The notes beneath the pieces are model-generated. The model was not told where the DNA came from, made no database searches, and was given only the letters and a program-made list of their open reading frames with translations. Below are positions 7,476-16,206 of a stretch of DNA of 51,608 bases, in pieces. The number at the start of each line of letters is the position of its first letter. The stretch's first letter is position 1. The stretch is from Acidobacteriota bacterium. GTDB taxonomy: Bacteria; Acidobacteriota; Vicinamibacteria; Vicinamibacterales; UBA8438. The position numbers and the translations under genes were made by a program. The stretch lies in assembly GCA_026708265.1 (NCBI GenBank), contig JAPOVI010000063.1, positions 1 through 51,608 on the forward strand. Direction: 5' to 3'.

Positions 7476-8786
7476 TCAGCGGGGCGCCCCGACCGTCGCG
7501 CCCGCGAGCTCCGCGACCGCGGCCAGCGTCGTCTGTGCGGCGTTGAGCCCCAACCGGAAATCATCGTCCGTGTATGTCACGTACAGGTCGGTGGGTTGAT
7601 GCCAGTGGGGGTTCCAGCCGGCGCCGATCTGCATGCCGCGTTCGTTCTCGCGCAGGCTGATCGACGGCGTCTCGTTCATGAAGGGGGTCGAGTCGGTATT
7701 GGTCATGTGCGGACCGACGGTGGCGGGGTAGTCCGTGGCGTAGGCGTCGTTCGCCGCCTTGAAGCGGAACGCCAGGTCGCGCGACTCGGCGGCGAGGGCC
7801 GAGTCCGACTGGAACTCGATGTTCACGTCCGCCTCGCGCCGCTGGTCGCGGCTGACCACCCCGTCCGGCCCCGGTGCGCCGTGGTCGAACAGCATCATGT
7901 CGTGCTGGATCATCCCCAGCCAGCGCGGCTCCGGGTACCGCCCGGAGCCCGGCGGATCCTCCACGCCCTGCCGCGCCCGCCGCTGCTCGACGTAGGCGCG
8001 GCTGCCGTTGAGGCCGGTCTCCTCGTTGTTCCAGAGCGCGAAGCGGATGGACACCTCCGTCTCGACGTCCGGCGCGCTCAGGACGCGCGCCAGCTCCATC
8101 ACGAGCGCCGTGCCCGACGCGTCGTCGTCGGCCGCCTCGCCGAACCCCAGTCCGTCCATGTGGGCGCCGACGATGTACATCGCGTCGGGCCGCGTGGTGC
8201 CCACCTTGGTGCAGTAGACCTGGGAGCGCGGGCCGGGCGCCGGTGCCTCGAGGTTCAGGGCCCGAAGTCGCTCGTCCGGCTGGGCTTGCGGGTCGCGGGC
8301 GACGCCGGTTCGCGCCCGGTAGCCGAAGATGGAGCTTCCGCCGGGCCCGCTGCCGTTGCGTCCGACCCGGGCCCCCGTCGGCGTGGGGGCGGCCGGATCG
8401 GGCGTCTCCCTGCGGCGCGGAGCGGCCGGCCGATCCGTACGGGGGGGCGGCGGCTCGTAGGTGTAGTGGAGACGCTCGGTCGGACAGCCGGTCTCCTCGA
8501 GCCGCGCCTCGATCCAGTCGACGGCATCGCGATTGCGCTCCGTGCCCTGGCGGCGGTCGCCGAACGCGGCGAGGCCCCGGATGACCGCCTTGTAGCGCTC
8601 CAGGTCGAGGCGGCTGACCAGTTCCCGAAGCGGATCGCCGACGTCGCCGCCGGCCGGCTGAGCCGTGGCCATGCGGCCGGGAGACCCACCCGTCGCCAGC
8701 GCGAGGGCCGCCAGCGTCGTCGCCGCCGCCGCCCGCAATCCGCGCCTGGCCACGGTCCGCCGCGGACCACCGTCACCTTGGGTCAT
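7476..8786 (-). CDS. Secreted M28-family zinc peptidase
   Basis: A 436-residue exported peptidase with signal sequence (Arg-rich start, hydrophobic 19-33). The di-zinc site of family M28 is visible: H209 in GAHMDG, the D221-D222 pair in ADDDASGT, E255/E256 in WNNEETG, D296 in IQHDMM and the C-terminal His of NPHWHQPTD near 394-396. It should release N-terminal amino acids or dipeptides in the periplasm or outside. Between the N-terminal helical part and the catalytic core lies a Pro/Arg-rich, probably disordered stretch (about 112-150). ATG 8786 has GAGGAG ten bases upstream; the longer open frame is rejected. It converges on the ABC permease and is divergent from the lipocalin-like gene. A TAGAAT box on this strand at 8883-8878 may be its -10. 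Confidence 0.88.
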   Translation of the reverse strand: MTQGDGGPRRTVARRGLRAAAATTLAALALATGGSPGRMATAQPAGGDVGDPLRELVSRLDLERYKAVIRGLAAFGDRRQGTERNRDAVDWIEARLEETGCPTERLHYTYEPPPPRTDRPAAPRRRETPDPAAPTPTGARVGRNGSGPGGSSIFGYRARTGVARDPQAQPDERLRALNLEAPAPGPRSQVYCTKVGTTRPDAMYIVGAHMDGLGFGEAADDDASGTALVMELARVLSAPDVETEVSIRFALWNNEETGLNGSRAYVEQRRARQGVEDPPGSGRYPEPRWLGMIQHDMMLFDHGAPGPDGVVSRDQRREADVNIEFQSDSALAAESRDLAFRFKAANDAYATDYPATVGPHMTNTDSTPFMNETPSISLRENERGMQIGAGWNPHWHQPTDLYVTYTDDDFRLGLNAAQTTLAAVAELAGATVGAPR

Positions 8787-9021
8787 GGCGTGTGCTCCTC
8801 TCCGTCGCGCCGCGGTGGGGACGTGGCCGGCGGCAGGCCCTGGCGCCCGCCGCCTCGCCGCCGTTCCCTCGGCGCGGATTCTATCCCCTGTGCGGCGCGA
8901 CCCGCCGGGCAATCCCGGGCTTCCGGGCAGCCATCGGGCGAACGCCCGAGGCCCACGGGCGCGCGGCAACGGGTAGAGTGGGCGGGAGAGTCGATCGGCG
9001 GCTGGCAGCCGGGGAGGAGCG

Positions 9022-10095
9022 ATGCCCGCGATACGCACACCACGGGATCGGCGCGCGGCAGCAGGCGTGGCCGCTGCGTTGCTGGCCGGGGCCCTCGCCG
9101 GCTGCGATGCGCCGCCGCCGGCGGAGCAACCGGAGCGCCTGGCCGATGCCTCCCGAGCCCCCGCTCCGCCCGACCTGCGGGCGAATCTCACCGGGACGTG
9201 GCGGCTCGTGCGGGTAGAGCGCCGCGATCACAACGGAGATCCGCTTCCCGGCTTCGTCCACCGCGGGATCGGTGCGGGGCCGGCCGTGGGCTACCTGATG
9301 TACGACGGCGAGCACTTCGGTCGCGTCGTGCAGCGCGAGACCATGGAGACGCAGGCCGCGACCGGCCCCGATGCGCCGCTCGCCGCCCTCGCGCGCTACA
9401 CGGCCGATTTCGGACGCTTCGCGGTCGACGAGCAGGCCGGTCACCTGACCCACCGGATCGCCGGGAGCCTCGACCCGAGCCTGACGGGAACCGAGACGCT
9501 GCTGCGGTACGAGCTGGCGGAGGACCGCCTGGCCCTGATGCCGCCGCTGCGGTGCCCCGACTCGTTCGTCACCGACCGCGGCTGCGGGTACGGCACCACC
9601 GGCCTCCAGTTGCACTACGTCTGGGAACGGGTCGAGCGGGATGCGAGCACCGGGGAGTCGGCCCGGCCGCTTCTCGGGTTCTGGGAGATCGACCGCATCG
9701 AGCGGCGCAGCGATGACGGCGACGAGCTCACGGCCGACGAGTATGCCGCGGGCTACCTGATGTACATGCCCTCCGGTCACATGGCGGTCCACCTGATGCG
9801 TGCGGATCGGCCTTCCTACGCCGGGTCGCCTACGTCGGCCGAGGCCGAAGCCGCCATCGGAGGCTACCTGAGCTACTTCGGACCGTTTCGCGTACTGGAG
9901 GAAGAGGACGTCGTCGTGCACGCCCGCATCGGTCACCTCGAGGCCGGAAGCGTCGGCAGCGAAACGCGCCGCAGGTTCGCGCGGCGCGGCGGGCAGCTCG
10001 TGCTCGAACCACCGCCCGCAACCGTCGACGGGGGGGTGGTGCGCACCACCATCTTCTGGAAGCGCCTCGGCCCGCCCCGGGAGCCGGGGCCGTAG
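9022..10095 (+). CDS. Lipoprotein with two lipocalin-like domains
   Basis: A 357-residue protein with a signal peptide and lipobox (ALAGC, Cys about 31), so probably membrane-anchored. Two copies of a lipocalin-like domain (Lipocalin_5 type) follow: the first opens LTGTWRLVRVERRDHNGD near residue 55, the second opens LLGFWEIDRIERRSDDGDE near residue 217. Each copy repeats a GYLMY strand (VGYLMYDGEHFG and AGYLMYMPSGHM), a YTADFGRF/YLSYFGPF turn and a final charged strand. Such domains are beta-barrels thought to bind small hydrophobic ligands; the ligand is unknown. GGAGG ends five bases before ATG 9022. A 16-base hairpin begins just after the stop codon. Confidence 0.72.
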   Translation: MPAIRTPRDRRAAAGVAAALLAGALAGCDAPPPAEQPERLADASRAPAPPDLRANLTGTWRLVRVERRDHNGDPLPGFVHRGIGAGPAVGYLMYDGEHFGRVVQRETMETQAATGPDAPLAALARYTADFGRFAVDEQAGHLTHRIAGSLDPSLTGTETLLRYELAEDRLALMPPLRCPDSFVTDRGCGYGTTGLQLHYVWERVERDASTGESARPLLGFWEIDRIERRSDDGDELTADEYAAGYLMYMPSGHMAVHLMRADRPSYAGSPTSAEAEAAIGGYLSYFGPFRVLEEEDVVVHARIGHLEAGSVGSETRRRFARRGGQLVLEPPPATVDGGVVRTTIFWKRLGPPREPGP

Positions 10096-10096
10096 C

Positions 10097-10132
10097 GCGA
10101 CCTTGCGGTCGCGTCGGGAGTCTGCGCGGGCG
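10097..10132. repeat. Hairpin repeat, family 1 (divergent copy)
   Basis: GCGACC-TTGC-GGTCGC (10097-10112) forms a perfect six-pair stem and is followed by GTCGGGAGTCTGCGC. The order, a stem with a four-base loop followed by GTCGGGAGT, matches the three copies at 43427-43651. It begins two bases after the lipocalin gene's stop codon and may act as its terminator. Confidence 0.5.
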
Positions 10133-10183
10133 CACCGTCCCAGCGCCGCCCAACCCGTCGCAGGCTCCGCGTTCGGCCGGCCC

Positions 10184-10212
10184 TTTCCGCGCGGGACCGC
10201 CTGCCATACAAT
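10184..10212 (+). promoter_or_regulatory. Putative sigma-70 promoter of the NIPSNAP gene
   Basis: TTTCCG (10184-10189), a 17-base spacer and TACAAT (10207-10212). The -10 is good and the -35 weak. It would give a leader of about 80 bases ending in a GGAGGGAG ribosome site. Confidence 0.4.
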
Positions 10213-10301
10213 GCGGTCGCGCTCCGCCCTCGCGGACGGGCGCGTCCGCGCGTCGCGAAGACGCCGCGGACCGGGGAATCCACACCGGAGGGAGATCAGT
10301 G

Positions 10302-10778
10302 ATGCGATCAGTCTTTCTCGCCGTCGTCGTCGCCTTCGCGCTCACCGGCGCCGCGAGCGCCCAGGACGCGCCGCCGCCGCCGTGCGGTCCGGCCGGTGGC
10401 CTCTCGGCCGAGCTGAAGGGCAACGTGGCGGACGACTCCCGCTGCTTCGAGATCCGCATGTACACGGCCCGCCCGGCCGTTACCGAGGACGGCAAGACGA
10501 CCGGCGGCATCGACGAGTTGCACGATCGATTCCGCAACGGGGAAGTGTCGATCTTCGAGAAGCACGGCGCGGAGATCGTCGCCGTCTGGCAGAGCCTCGA
10601 CAATCCGAACACCCTGATCTGGATGCTCGCCTATCGTGACCGCGCGCACCGGACCGAGGTCTGGGAGGGGTTCCGCGGTGACCCGGACTGGGACGAGCTC
10701 CTGGCCAAGTACCCGGCGCCGCTCGAGGGGGCCGAGGTCATCATGATGAGCGCTTCCGACTACTCGGCGCTCAAGTAG
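10302..10778 (+). CDS. Exported NIPSNAP-domain protein
   Basis: A 158-residue protein with a signal peptide (VFLAVVVAFALTGAASAQ) and one NIPSNAP domain. The domain is a ferredoxin-like alpha/beta barrel: CFEIRMYTARP, a helix in LHDRFRNGEVSIFEKHG, the strand NTLIWMLAYRDRAHR and the end block EGFRGDPDWDEL. Function of bacterial NIPSNAP proteins is not settled. GGAGGGAG lies upstream; GTG 10299 directly precedes ATG 10302 in frame and could also start it. A conserved-looking Cys pair is present just after the signal and before FEIRMY. It is a single gene with its own likely promoter. Confidence 0.8.
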   Translation: MRSVFLAVVVAFALTGAASAQDAPPPPCGPAGGLSAELKGNVADDSRCFEIRMYTARPAVTEDGKTTGGIDELHDRFRNGEVSIFEKHGAEIVAVWQSLDNPNTLIWMLAYRDRAHRTEVWEGFRGDPDWDELLAKYPAPLEGAEVIMMSASDYSALK

Positions 10779-10919
10779 CGAACCCCGTCATTCCCACGCA
10801 TCGCATGCCGCGCCCGGGCGGCCCGGCCCGTCCGGGGGCGGCGCTCGCTCGTCGGTCCGCGCTGGCGTGGGACTGATGCGTGTAGTCTTGGGCGGAAGTG
10901 GGCGAGAGGAGAGCGAGCC

Positions 10920-13094
10920 ATGCGGAAGCGCGGAATCGTCGCGCGCGGGTCGGTGGTCGGCCTGCTGACGCTCGGCCTGTTGGGCGGATCGCCGGGCGCG
11001 GCGCGCGCCGCGGACGGCGAGGCGGAACTGACCGTGTTGTCGAGCCGGCCGGACATGGTCAGCGGCGGGGACGCGCTGCTGGCCGTCTCCCTCCCCTCGG
11101 GCGCCTCAGCGGCGGACGTACGTGTCACGGTGAACGGCGCGGACGCTACGCCGGCGTTCCGTCCGGACCCGGCCGGCCAGCGGCTGCTGGGGCTCGTGAA
11201 CCGGCTGCAACTCGGTTCCAACACCGTGACGGCGACGCTCGGGGACGGTCCGGCGACGACGGCGACGCTCGTCAACCACCCGGGCGAGGGTCCGGTTTTC
11301 TCGGGGCCGCATGAAGAGCCGTTCGTCTGCGAGACCGAGGCGTTCGAATTGCCGTCGGGGGCGAAGCTCGGAGCGCCGCTCGACGAGCACTGCTCGGTCC
11401 CCCGCCGGGTCGACTACGTCTACCGCGCGACGGGTTCGGACACGCTCGCGCCGCTCGCGGATCCGGCCACGCTGCCGGCCGACGTAGCCTCGACGACCCT
11501 CGGCGGCCGGGAGGTGCCGTACGTCGTCCGCATCGAGACCGGCACCGCCAACCGGGCCATATACCAGATCGCGATGCTGCACGCCCCGGGCGCCGGCCAT
11601 CCGGAGCCGGATCCGTGGACCGCCTCGCCCGGATGGAACGGCCGCCTCATCTACACGCTGGGCGGGGGTTGCGTGAACGGCTGGTACCGCCAGGGAGCGC
11701 GCACCGGCGGCGTGACCGACGACGTGATGCTGAGCCGGGGCTACGCGGTTGCGTCGGCCAGCCTCAACGTCTACGGCAACAACTGCAACGACCTGCTGGC
11801 GGCGGAAACGATGATGCTCGTCAAGGAGCGCTTCATCGAGGCCTACGGGCCGCCGCGCTACACGATCGGGTGGGGCTGCTCCGGCGGGTCGTACCAGAAC
11901 CACCAGATCGCCGACAACTATCCCGGCCTGCTCGACGGCATCATTCCGGGCTGCAGCTTCCCGGACGTCGGCTTCGGCACCATCCCGATGGTCACCGACG
12001 CCCGCCTTCTCGACCGCTACTTCCGCGAGACCGCGACCGTCAGCTTCACCGACGAGCAGCAGCGGGCCGTCGCCGGGTTCCTCACGCTGGCCACGATGCC
12101 GAACGTCTCGCGCAACGCGGGGCGGGTCCACGTCGGCGAGTTCTGCCCGGACGTCCTGCCCGAGCACCTCCGGTACCACCCGACCGGCAACCCCGACGGC
12201 GCGCGCTGCGACGTCTACAGTCACTATGTCAACGTGTACGGGCGCGACGCGGAGACCGGCTTCGCCCGCCGCCCGCTCGACAACACCGGCGTCCAGTACG
12301 GCCTCGCCGCGCTGAACGACGGGGTCATCACGCCGGAGCAGTTCCTGGATCTCAACCGGCGCATCGGCGGCTACGACCAGGACGGTCGCTTCCGGGCCGA
12401 ACGGACGGTGGCCGACGCGGAAGCCATCCGCCTCGCCTACGAGACCGGCCGGCTGACCAGCGGGGGGGGCGGCCTGGCCGACACCCCGATCATCGACTAC
12501 CGCGCCTACAGCGACGACCGGGAGAACGGCGACGTGCACGTGCGCTATCACTCGTTCTCGATGCGCGAGCGCTTGCGCAAGGCGAACGGGAGGACCGACA
12601 ACCACGTGATGCTGGTCGAGGACGACCGCCACGGCCTCTACAGCAGCCGCAGCCCGGTGCTCCGAGGAGCGCTGGCGCAGATGGACCGCTGGCTGGCGAA
12701 CCTGGCCGCGGAAGCGTCGAGCGATCCGCGCGTCGAACGCGTGATCCGCGCCCGTCCGTCCGATCTGGTGGACGCCTGCTGGTCGCGCGACGACGACCCG
12801 GTCCGCATCGTGGAGGAGCAGGTGCGGGGTAGCGGCCGCTGCGAGGAACTCTACCCGTCGGCACCGGGACCGCGCGAGGTCGCGGGCGCGCCGGTGGCGA
12901 GCGACGTCATCAAGTGCCGCACGAAGCCGGTCGATCCCGCCGACTACGCGGCCGCTTTCACGGCCGAGGAAGAAGCCGAGCTGCGGGAGGTTTTCGCCGG
13001 CGGAGTATGCGATTGGACCCGGCCCGGGATCGGCCAGACCGGTCTCCGCGGCACATGGCTCTCCTTCGGCGAGCGGGCGGAGTCCGCGCCGTAG
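10920..13094 (+). CDS. Secreted DUF6351 protein, tannase-like alpha/beta hydrolase
   Basis: A 724-residue exported protein (signal to about residue 30, ending GAARA). It matches the DUF6351 type: an immunoglobulin-like N-terminal strand region (SRPDMVSGGDALLAV, NRLQLGSNTVTA), then an alpha/beta-hydrolase core with LIYTLGGGCVNGWYRQG, a nucleophile elbow GCSGGSY near residue 320 and NYPGLLDGIIPGCSFPD just after it, as in feruloyl esterase/tannase relatives. The final His is probably in NHVMLVEDDRHG. Hydrolysis of an ester substrate in the periplasm is likely but unproven. A GAGAGGAGAGCG ribosome site precedes ATG 10920. It is preceded by 141 bases holding only a weak TAGTCT box. Confidence 0.8.
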   Translation: MRKRGIVARGSVVGLLTLGLLGGSPGAARAADGEAELTVLSSRPDMVSGGDALLAVSLPSGASAADVRVTVNGADATPAFRPDPAGQRLLGLVNRLQLGSNTVTATLGDGPATTATLVNHPGEGPVFSGPHEEPFVCETEAFELPSGAKLGAPLDEHCSVPRRVDYVYRATGSDTLAPLADPATLPADVASTTLGGREVPYVVRIETGTANRAIYQIAMLHAPGAGHPEPDPWTASPGWNGRLIYTLGGGCVNGWYRQGARTGGVTDDVMLSRGYAVASASLNVYGNNCNDLLAAETMMLVKERFIEAYGPPRYTIGWGCSGGSYQNHQIADNYPGLLDGIIPGCSFPDVGFGTIPMVTDARLLDRYFRETATVSFTDEQQRAVAGFLTLATMPNVSRNAGRVHVGEFCPDVLPEHLRYHPTGNPDGARCDVYSHYVNVYGRDAETGFARRPLDNTGVQYGLAALNDGVITPEQFLDLNRRIGGYDQDGRFRAERTVADAEAIRLAYETGRLTSGGGGLADTPIIDYRAYSDDRENGDVHVRYHSFSMRERLRKANGRTDNHVMLVEDDRHGLYSSRSPVLRGALAQMDRWLANLAAEASSDPRVERVIRARPSDLVDACWSRDDDPVRIVEEQVRGSGRCEELYPSAPGPREVAGAPVASDVIKCRTKPVDPADYAAAFTAEEEAELREVFAGGVCDWTRPGIGQTGLRGTWLSFGERAESAP

Positions 13095-13207
13095 GAGCGC
13101 GCTGCCGGAATGTCGCGCGGGCGCAGAATCCCGGCGCTCCGGTCAGGGCCGGCGGCGGGCCGGATTGGCGGGCGCGACCGGCTCGCCCGGCGAGGAGGAG
13201 CTCGATC

Positions 13208-13669
13208 ATGATGGACGAGTTCCACGTGTCGCTCGCGCCCCGGTTGTCGGCGGTGCGCAGCCTGTCGCGGATGGTGGAGGAGTTCGGCGACGCGAATCGC
13301 CTGCCGCACCCGAAGGTCTACATGGTCAACCTGGCCCTCGACGAGTTGATCACGAACTCCGTCACCTACGGCTTCGACGGAGTCGCGAGCCCGAGGATCG
13401 AGGTGACGGTGCGCATCGACGGCAATGCGCTCGTGCTCACCACGGTAGACAATGGGCGCCGCTTCGATCCGACGGCAGCCGCACCCCCCGACGTCGACGC
13501 CCCGGTCGAGCGGCGGCCGATAGGGGGACTGGGGTTGCACATCATCAAGACGTTCGCGGATCGCGTGACCTACGAGTACGAGAACGGCCGGAACCGCCTG
13601 ACCCTGGAGCACGATCTCAACCCGGCGACCTCGAAGGGCCGCCGGCAGAGCGACGAGGAGCACCGATGA
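13208..13669 (+). CDS. RsbW-like serine kinase / anti-sigma factor (HATPase_c_2)
   Basis: A 153-residue GHKL ATPase of the RsbW/SpoIIAB kind. The N-box is ALDELITNSVTYGF (E46, N50), the G1 box is TVDNGRRFDP (D81, G83) and the G2 box is GGLGLHII (106-113), so ATP binding should be intact. Such proteins bind a sigma factor or phosphorylate a STAS partner. Its stop overlaps the start of the STAS gene (ATGA at 13666-13669). GAGGAGGAG lies about ten bases before ATG 13208; the neighbouring ATG 13211 is possible. No sigma factor or PP2C phosphatase gene is in the window, so the target of this switch lies elsewhere. Confidence 0.88.
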   Translation: MMDEFHVSLAPRLSAVRSLSRMVEEFGDANRLPHPKVYMVNLALDELITNSVTYGFDGVASPRIEVTVRIDGNALVLTTVDNGRRFDPTAAAPPDVDAPVERRPIGGLGLHIIKTFADRVTYEYENGRNRLTLEHDLNPATSKGRRQSDEEHR

Positions 13670-14007
13670 ACATCGAAGTGGCGGAAGAACGGACGGACGA
13701 CGCGCTGGTACTGCTCCCGGTCGGGCGGCTGGACAGCAGCAACGCCCGAGCATTCGAGTCGATCGTGATGGAGCGCATCGGCGGCGGGGAGCGGCGATTG
13801 ATCGTCGACTTCAGCCGCCTCGACTTCATCAGCAGCGCGGGCATGCGCGTGCTGCTGATCGCGGCGAAGGCGCTCAAGACCGCCGATGGATCGCTCGTCC
13901 TCTGCGCGATGAAGAATCACATCCAGGAGGTGTTCCGGATCAGCGGCTTCGATCGGATCATTCCGATCACCGAGTCGCGCGAGGCGTCGGCGAGCGGCTC
14001 GGCCTGA
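13666..14007 (+). CDS. STAS-domain anti-sigma factor antagonist
   Basis: A 113-residue single STAS domain, the SpoIIAA/RsbV type. The phosphorylation region DFSRLDFISSAGMRVLL carries two serines, S56 and S57, of which one is the expected target of the upstream kinase. The N-terminal strand LLPVGRLDSSNA and the helix GMRVLLIAAKALK fit the fold. In the known partner-switch the unphosphorylated form binds the kinase and frees the sigma factor. It is translated by coupling to the RsbW-like gene and ends nine bases from the convergent LOG gene. Confidence 0.9.
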   Translation: MNIEVAEERTDDALVLLPVGRLDSSNARAFESIVMERIGGGERRLIVDFSRLDFISSAGMRVLLIAAKALKTADGSLVLCAMKNHIQEVFRISGFDRIIPITESREASASGSA

Positions 14008-14016
14008 CCGCGGCGG

Positions 14017-14664
14017 TCACGGCTCGTACGCGCGCATGACCTGCAGCATCGCCGCCTCCTCGTCCGCCCAGGCCTTCTGAATCACCTGCATCGCGGATTC
14101 CGCGGTCGGCGCCTGCAGGGCGAGCGCCCGATTCGCCGGGAGCAGAAGCCCCCGCTCGACCGCGTGATCCAGGAACTCGAAGAGGTGGTCGTAGTAGCCG
14201 TCCACGTTGAGGAAGACGCACGGCTTCTCGTGCAGCTCGAGCGGCCGCTGTGACCAGGTAAGCGCCTCGAACATCTCCTCGAGAGTGCCGAAGCCTCCGG
14301 GCAGCGCGAGACAGGCGTTGGCGAGCGACTGCATCAGGTGCTTGCGCTCGTGCATCGTATCGACCTCATGCAACTCGCTCAGGCTGTCGAGCGCGAGGTC
14401 CTGATACGAGAGTTGACGGGGAACGACACCGGTGACCGACCCGCCGCAGTCGAGGACGGTGCGGGCGAGCACGCCCATCAGCCCGACGCGGGCCCCGCCG
14501 TACACCAGCCCGATGCCGTCTGCCGCCATCAGGCGACCCAGCGTCTGGGCTTCGTCGATGTAGCGCTGCTCCCGCCCCAGGTTGCCACCCAGGTAGACGC
14601 AGATCCGCTTGGCGTCCAAGGCCGGGGCCGCGGCCGGCCGCGTCGGTGTGTCGCTGGAGGACAT
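14017..14664 (-). CDS. LOG-family (TIGR00730) nucleotide phosphoribohydrolase
   Basis: A 215-residue Rossmann-fold protein of the Lonely Guy family. The signature PGGFGTLEEMFE is near residue 125, GGARVGLMG near 53 and the MHERKHLM segment ahead of the signature. Family members release the base from nucleoside 5'-monophosphates; some make cytokinins, others act in nucleotide salvage. ATG 14664 gives MSSSDTPTRP before the core; the frame is open further, but that extension overlaps the neighbour's low-complexity end. The Shine-Dalgarno is weak. The next gene on the same strand is a nucleoside-type transporter 154 bases upstream, which fits a role in nucleotide handling. Confidence 0.88.
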   Translation of the reverse strand: MSSSDTPTRPAAAPALDAKRICVYLGGNLGREQRYIDEAQTLGRLMAADGIGLVYGGARVGLMGVLARTVLDCGGSVTGVVPRQLSYQDLALDSLSELHEVDTMHERKHLMQSLANACLALPGGFGTLEEMFEALTWSQRPLELHEKPCVFLNVDGYYDHLFEFLDHAVERGLLLPANRALALQAPTAESAMQVIQKAWADEEAAMLQVMRAYEP

Positions 14665-14818
14665 CGTATCGCTACCCGCAGTGCGGGCCGCTGGGGAGAG
14701 GCCTGGTGGGGGCCGATTCCCACCACCCGGCTGCGCCCCGTCGGGGCCCGCGCGACGAACATCGTACCCCATGCGCCACGGCACGAGGCCGCGGCGCCCG
14801 CTGCGTCCGCGGGTTCGG

Positions 14819-16048
14819 TCAGGCCGCCACCGCCGCCGCCTCGGATCGCGGTGCCGGCCGCTCGCGGTGCGTGAAGAAGGCCGCGACGAGCAGCAGCACG
14901 ACGGCGGACCAGATTGCGGGGACGAGCCAGATCGCACCCCACTGGTGCGCAGCCGTCCCTCCGGAGACTGCGTAGGCGTCGACGACACGGCCGGCGAGCC
15001 ACGTGCCGATCAACCCTCCCGCGCCCAGCGTGACGAAGGCGAGGAATCCCTGCGCAGCCGCCCGCAGGTCGGCCGGCGCCTTCGTGTCCACGTAGATCTG
15101 GCCGGTCACGAAGAAGAAGTCGTAGCAGATGCCGTGCAGGAGAATGCCGCCGTAGAGCATCCACACGGCCGGCCCCGGGTCGCCGTACGCGAACAGGACG
15201 TAGCGCAGCGCCCACGCGAACATCCCGACCAGCAGGAGCCGCTTGACGCCCAGGCGGACGAGCAGCCAGGGCATCAGCACCATGAAACCGATCTCGGATA
15301 CCTGGCCGAGGGTCATCTTGCCGGCTGCGTTCTCGACCCCGATCTCGTTCAGGAACGGGTTGGCGAACGTGTAGTAGAACTGCAGCGGGATGCAGACGAG
15401 GAACGAGCCGACGACGAAGACCGCGAACGATCGCTCCCGCAGGAGACGGAGCGCGTCCAGGCCGAGCACGTCGCGCGCCGTGACGCGCGTTGCGGCCCGC
15501 GCCGGCGGCGTGTGCGGCAGCGCGAGGCAGAACACGCCGAGCACAACCGACGCGGCAGCGGCGATCTGCAGGGGGCGGGCGGTGTCCTCGAGGGCGAGGA
15601 ACCCGACCGCCAGACCCGCCGCGATCCAGCCGATCGTCCCGAGCACGCGAACGGCCGGGAACTGCCGGCCCGGATTCGCCATCTGGCGGAACGCGATCGC
15701 GTTCGAGAGCGCCAGGGTCGGCATGTAGCAGAGCGCATAGGCGAGCAGCACGCCGTAGAAGGTACCGAACGACGCCTGCTGCGACGTCGCGAAGAGCAAC
15801 GCGCCGCCGGCGACGTGCAACACCGCGAGCAGCCGCTCCGTGGCGAAGAACCGGTCCGCGACCATGCCGACGAAGAAGGGCGAGACCATGGCCGCGATGG
15901 CCGTCGTGCCGAAGACGAGGCCGATCTGCTCGCCCTCGAACGCCAGCGGCCCGCCGAGATAGGTGCCGAGCGGCACCGACCATGCCCCCCAGATGAAGTA
16001 CTGGAGGAACATCATCGTGGAGAGCCGAAAGCGCACGCTTGGCGGCAT
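14819..16048 (-). CDS. MFS transporter, nucleoside:H+ symporter (NupG) type
   Basis: A 409-residue inner-membrane protein with about 12 hydrophobic segments. The first helix, LQYFIWGAWSVPLGTYL, and the GQIYVDTKAPADLRAAAQGF segment are typical of the NupG/XapB nucleoside symporter family. It probably imports nucleosides or related glycosides with protons. It lies downstream of the isomerase/DUF1080 fusion on the same strand (158-base gap), a pairing often seen in sugar-processing clusters, so the substrate could be a glycoside instead. No clear Shine-Dalgarno is seen before ATG 16048. Confidence 0.85.
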   Translation of the reverse strand: MPPSVRFRLSTMMFLQYFIWGAWSVPLGTYLGGPLAFEGEQIGLVFGTTAIAAMVSPFFVGMVADRFFATERLLAVLHVAGGALLFATSQQASFGTFYGVLLAYALCYMPTLALSNAIAFRQMANPGRQFPAVRVLGTIGWIAAGLAVGFLALEDTARPLQIAAAASVVLGVFCLALPHTPPARAATRVTARDVLGLDALRLLRERSFAVFVVGSFLVCIPLQFYYTFANPFLNEIGVENAAGKMTLGQVSEIGFMVLMPWLLVRLGVKRLLLVGMFAWALRYVLFAYGDPGPAVWMLYGGILLHGICYDFFFVTGQIYVDTKAPADLRAAAQGFLAFVTLGAGGLIGTWLAGRVVDAYAVSGGTAAHQWGAIWLVPAIWSAVVLLLVAAFFTHRERPAPRSEAAAVAA

Positions 16049-16206
16049 GGGACGGTCTCGGGGTCAGGACGGCCGGCGGACCCCGTGGCTCCCGCCCGCG
16101 GGGCGCGCACGGCCCGCGGGGCGCATGCCGAGAGCTGGGCGCACGCGGGGGGCCGGGCGCCAGGAGGGCGCCTGCCGGGCGGTAACGGCCCGCGCGGGCG
16201 CAAGGG

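Noticed and set aside
16090-16170. Repeated GCCCGCGGGGCGC between the fusion gene and the MFS gene
   Set aside because: Two short GC-only copies in a very GC-rich gap; not distinguishable from chance without statistics.
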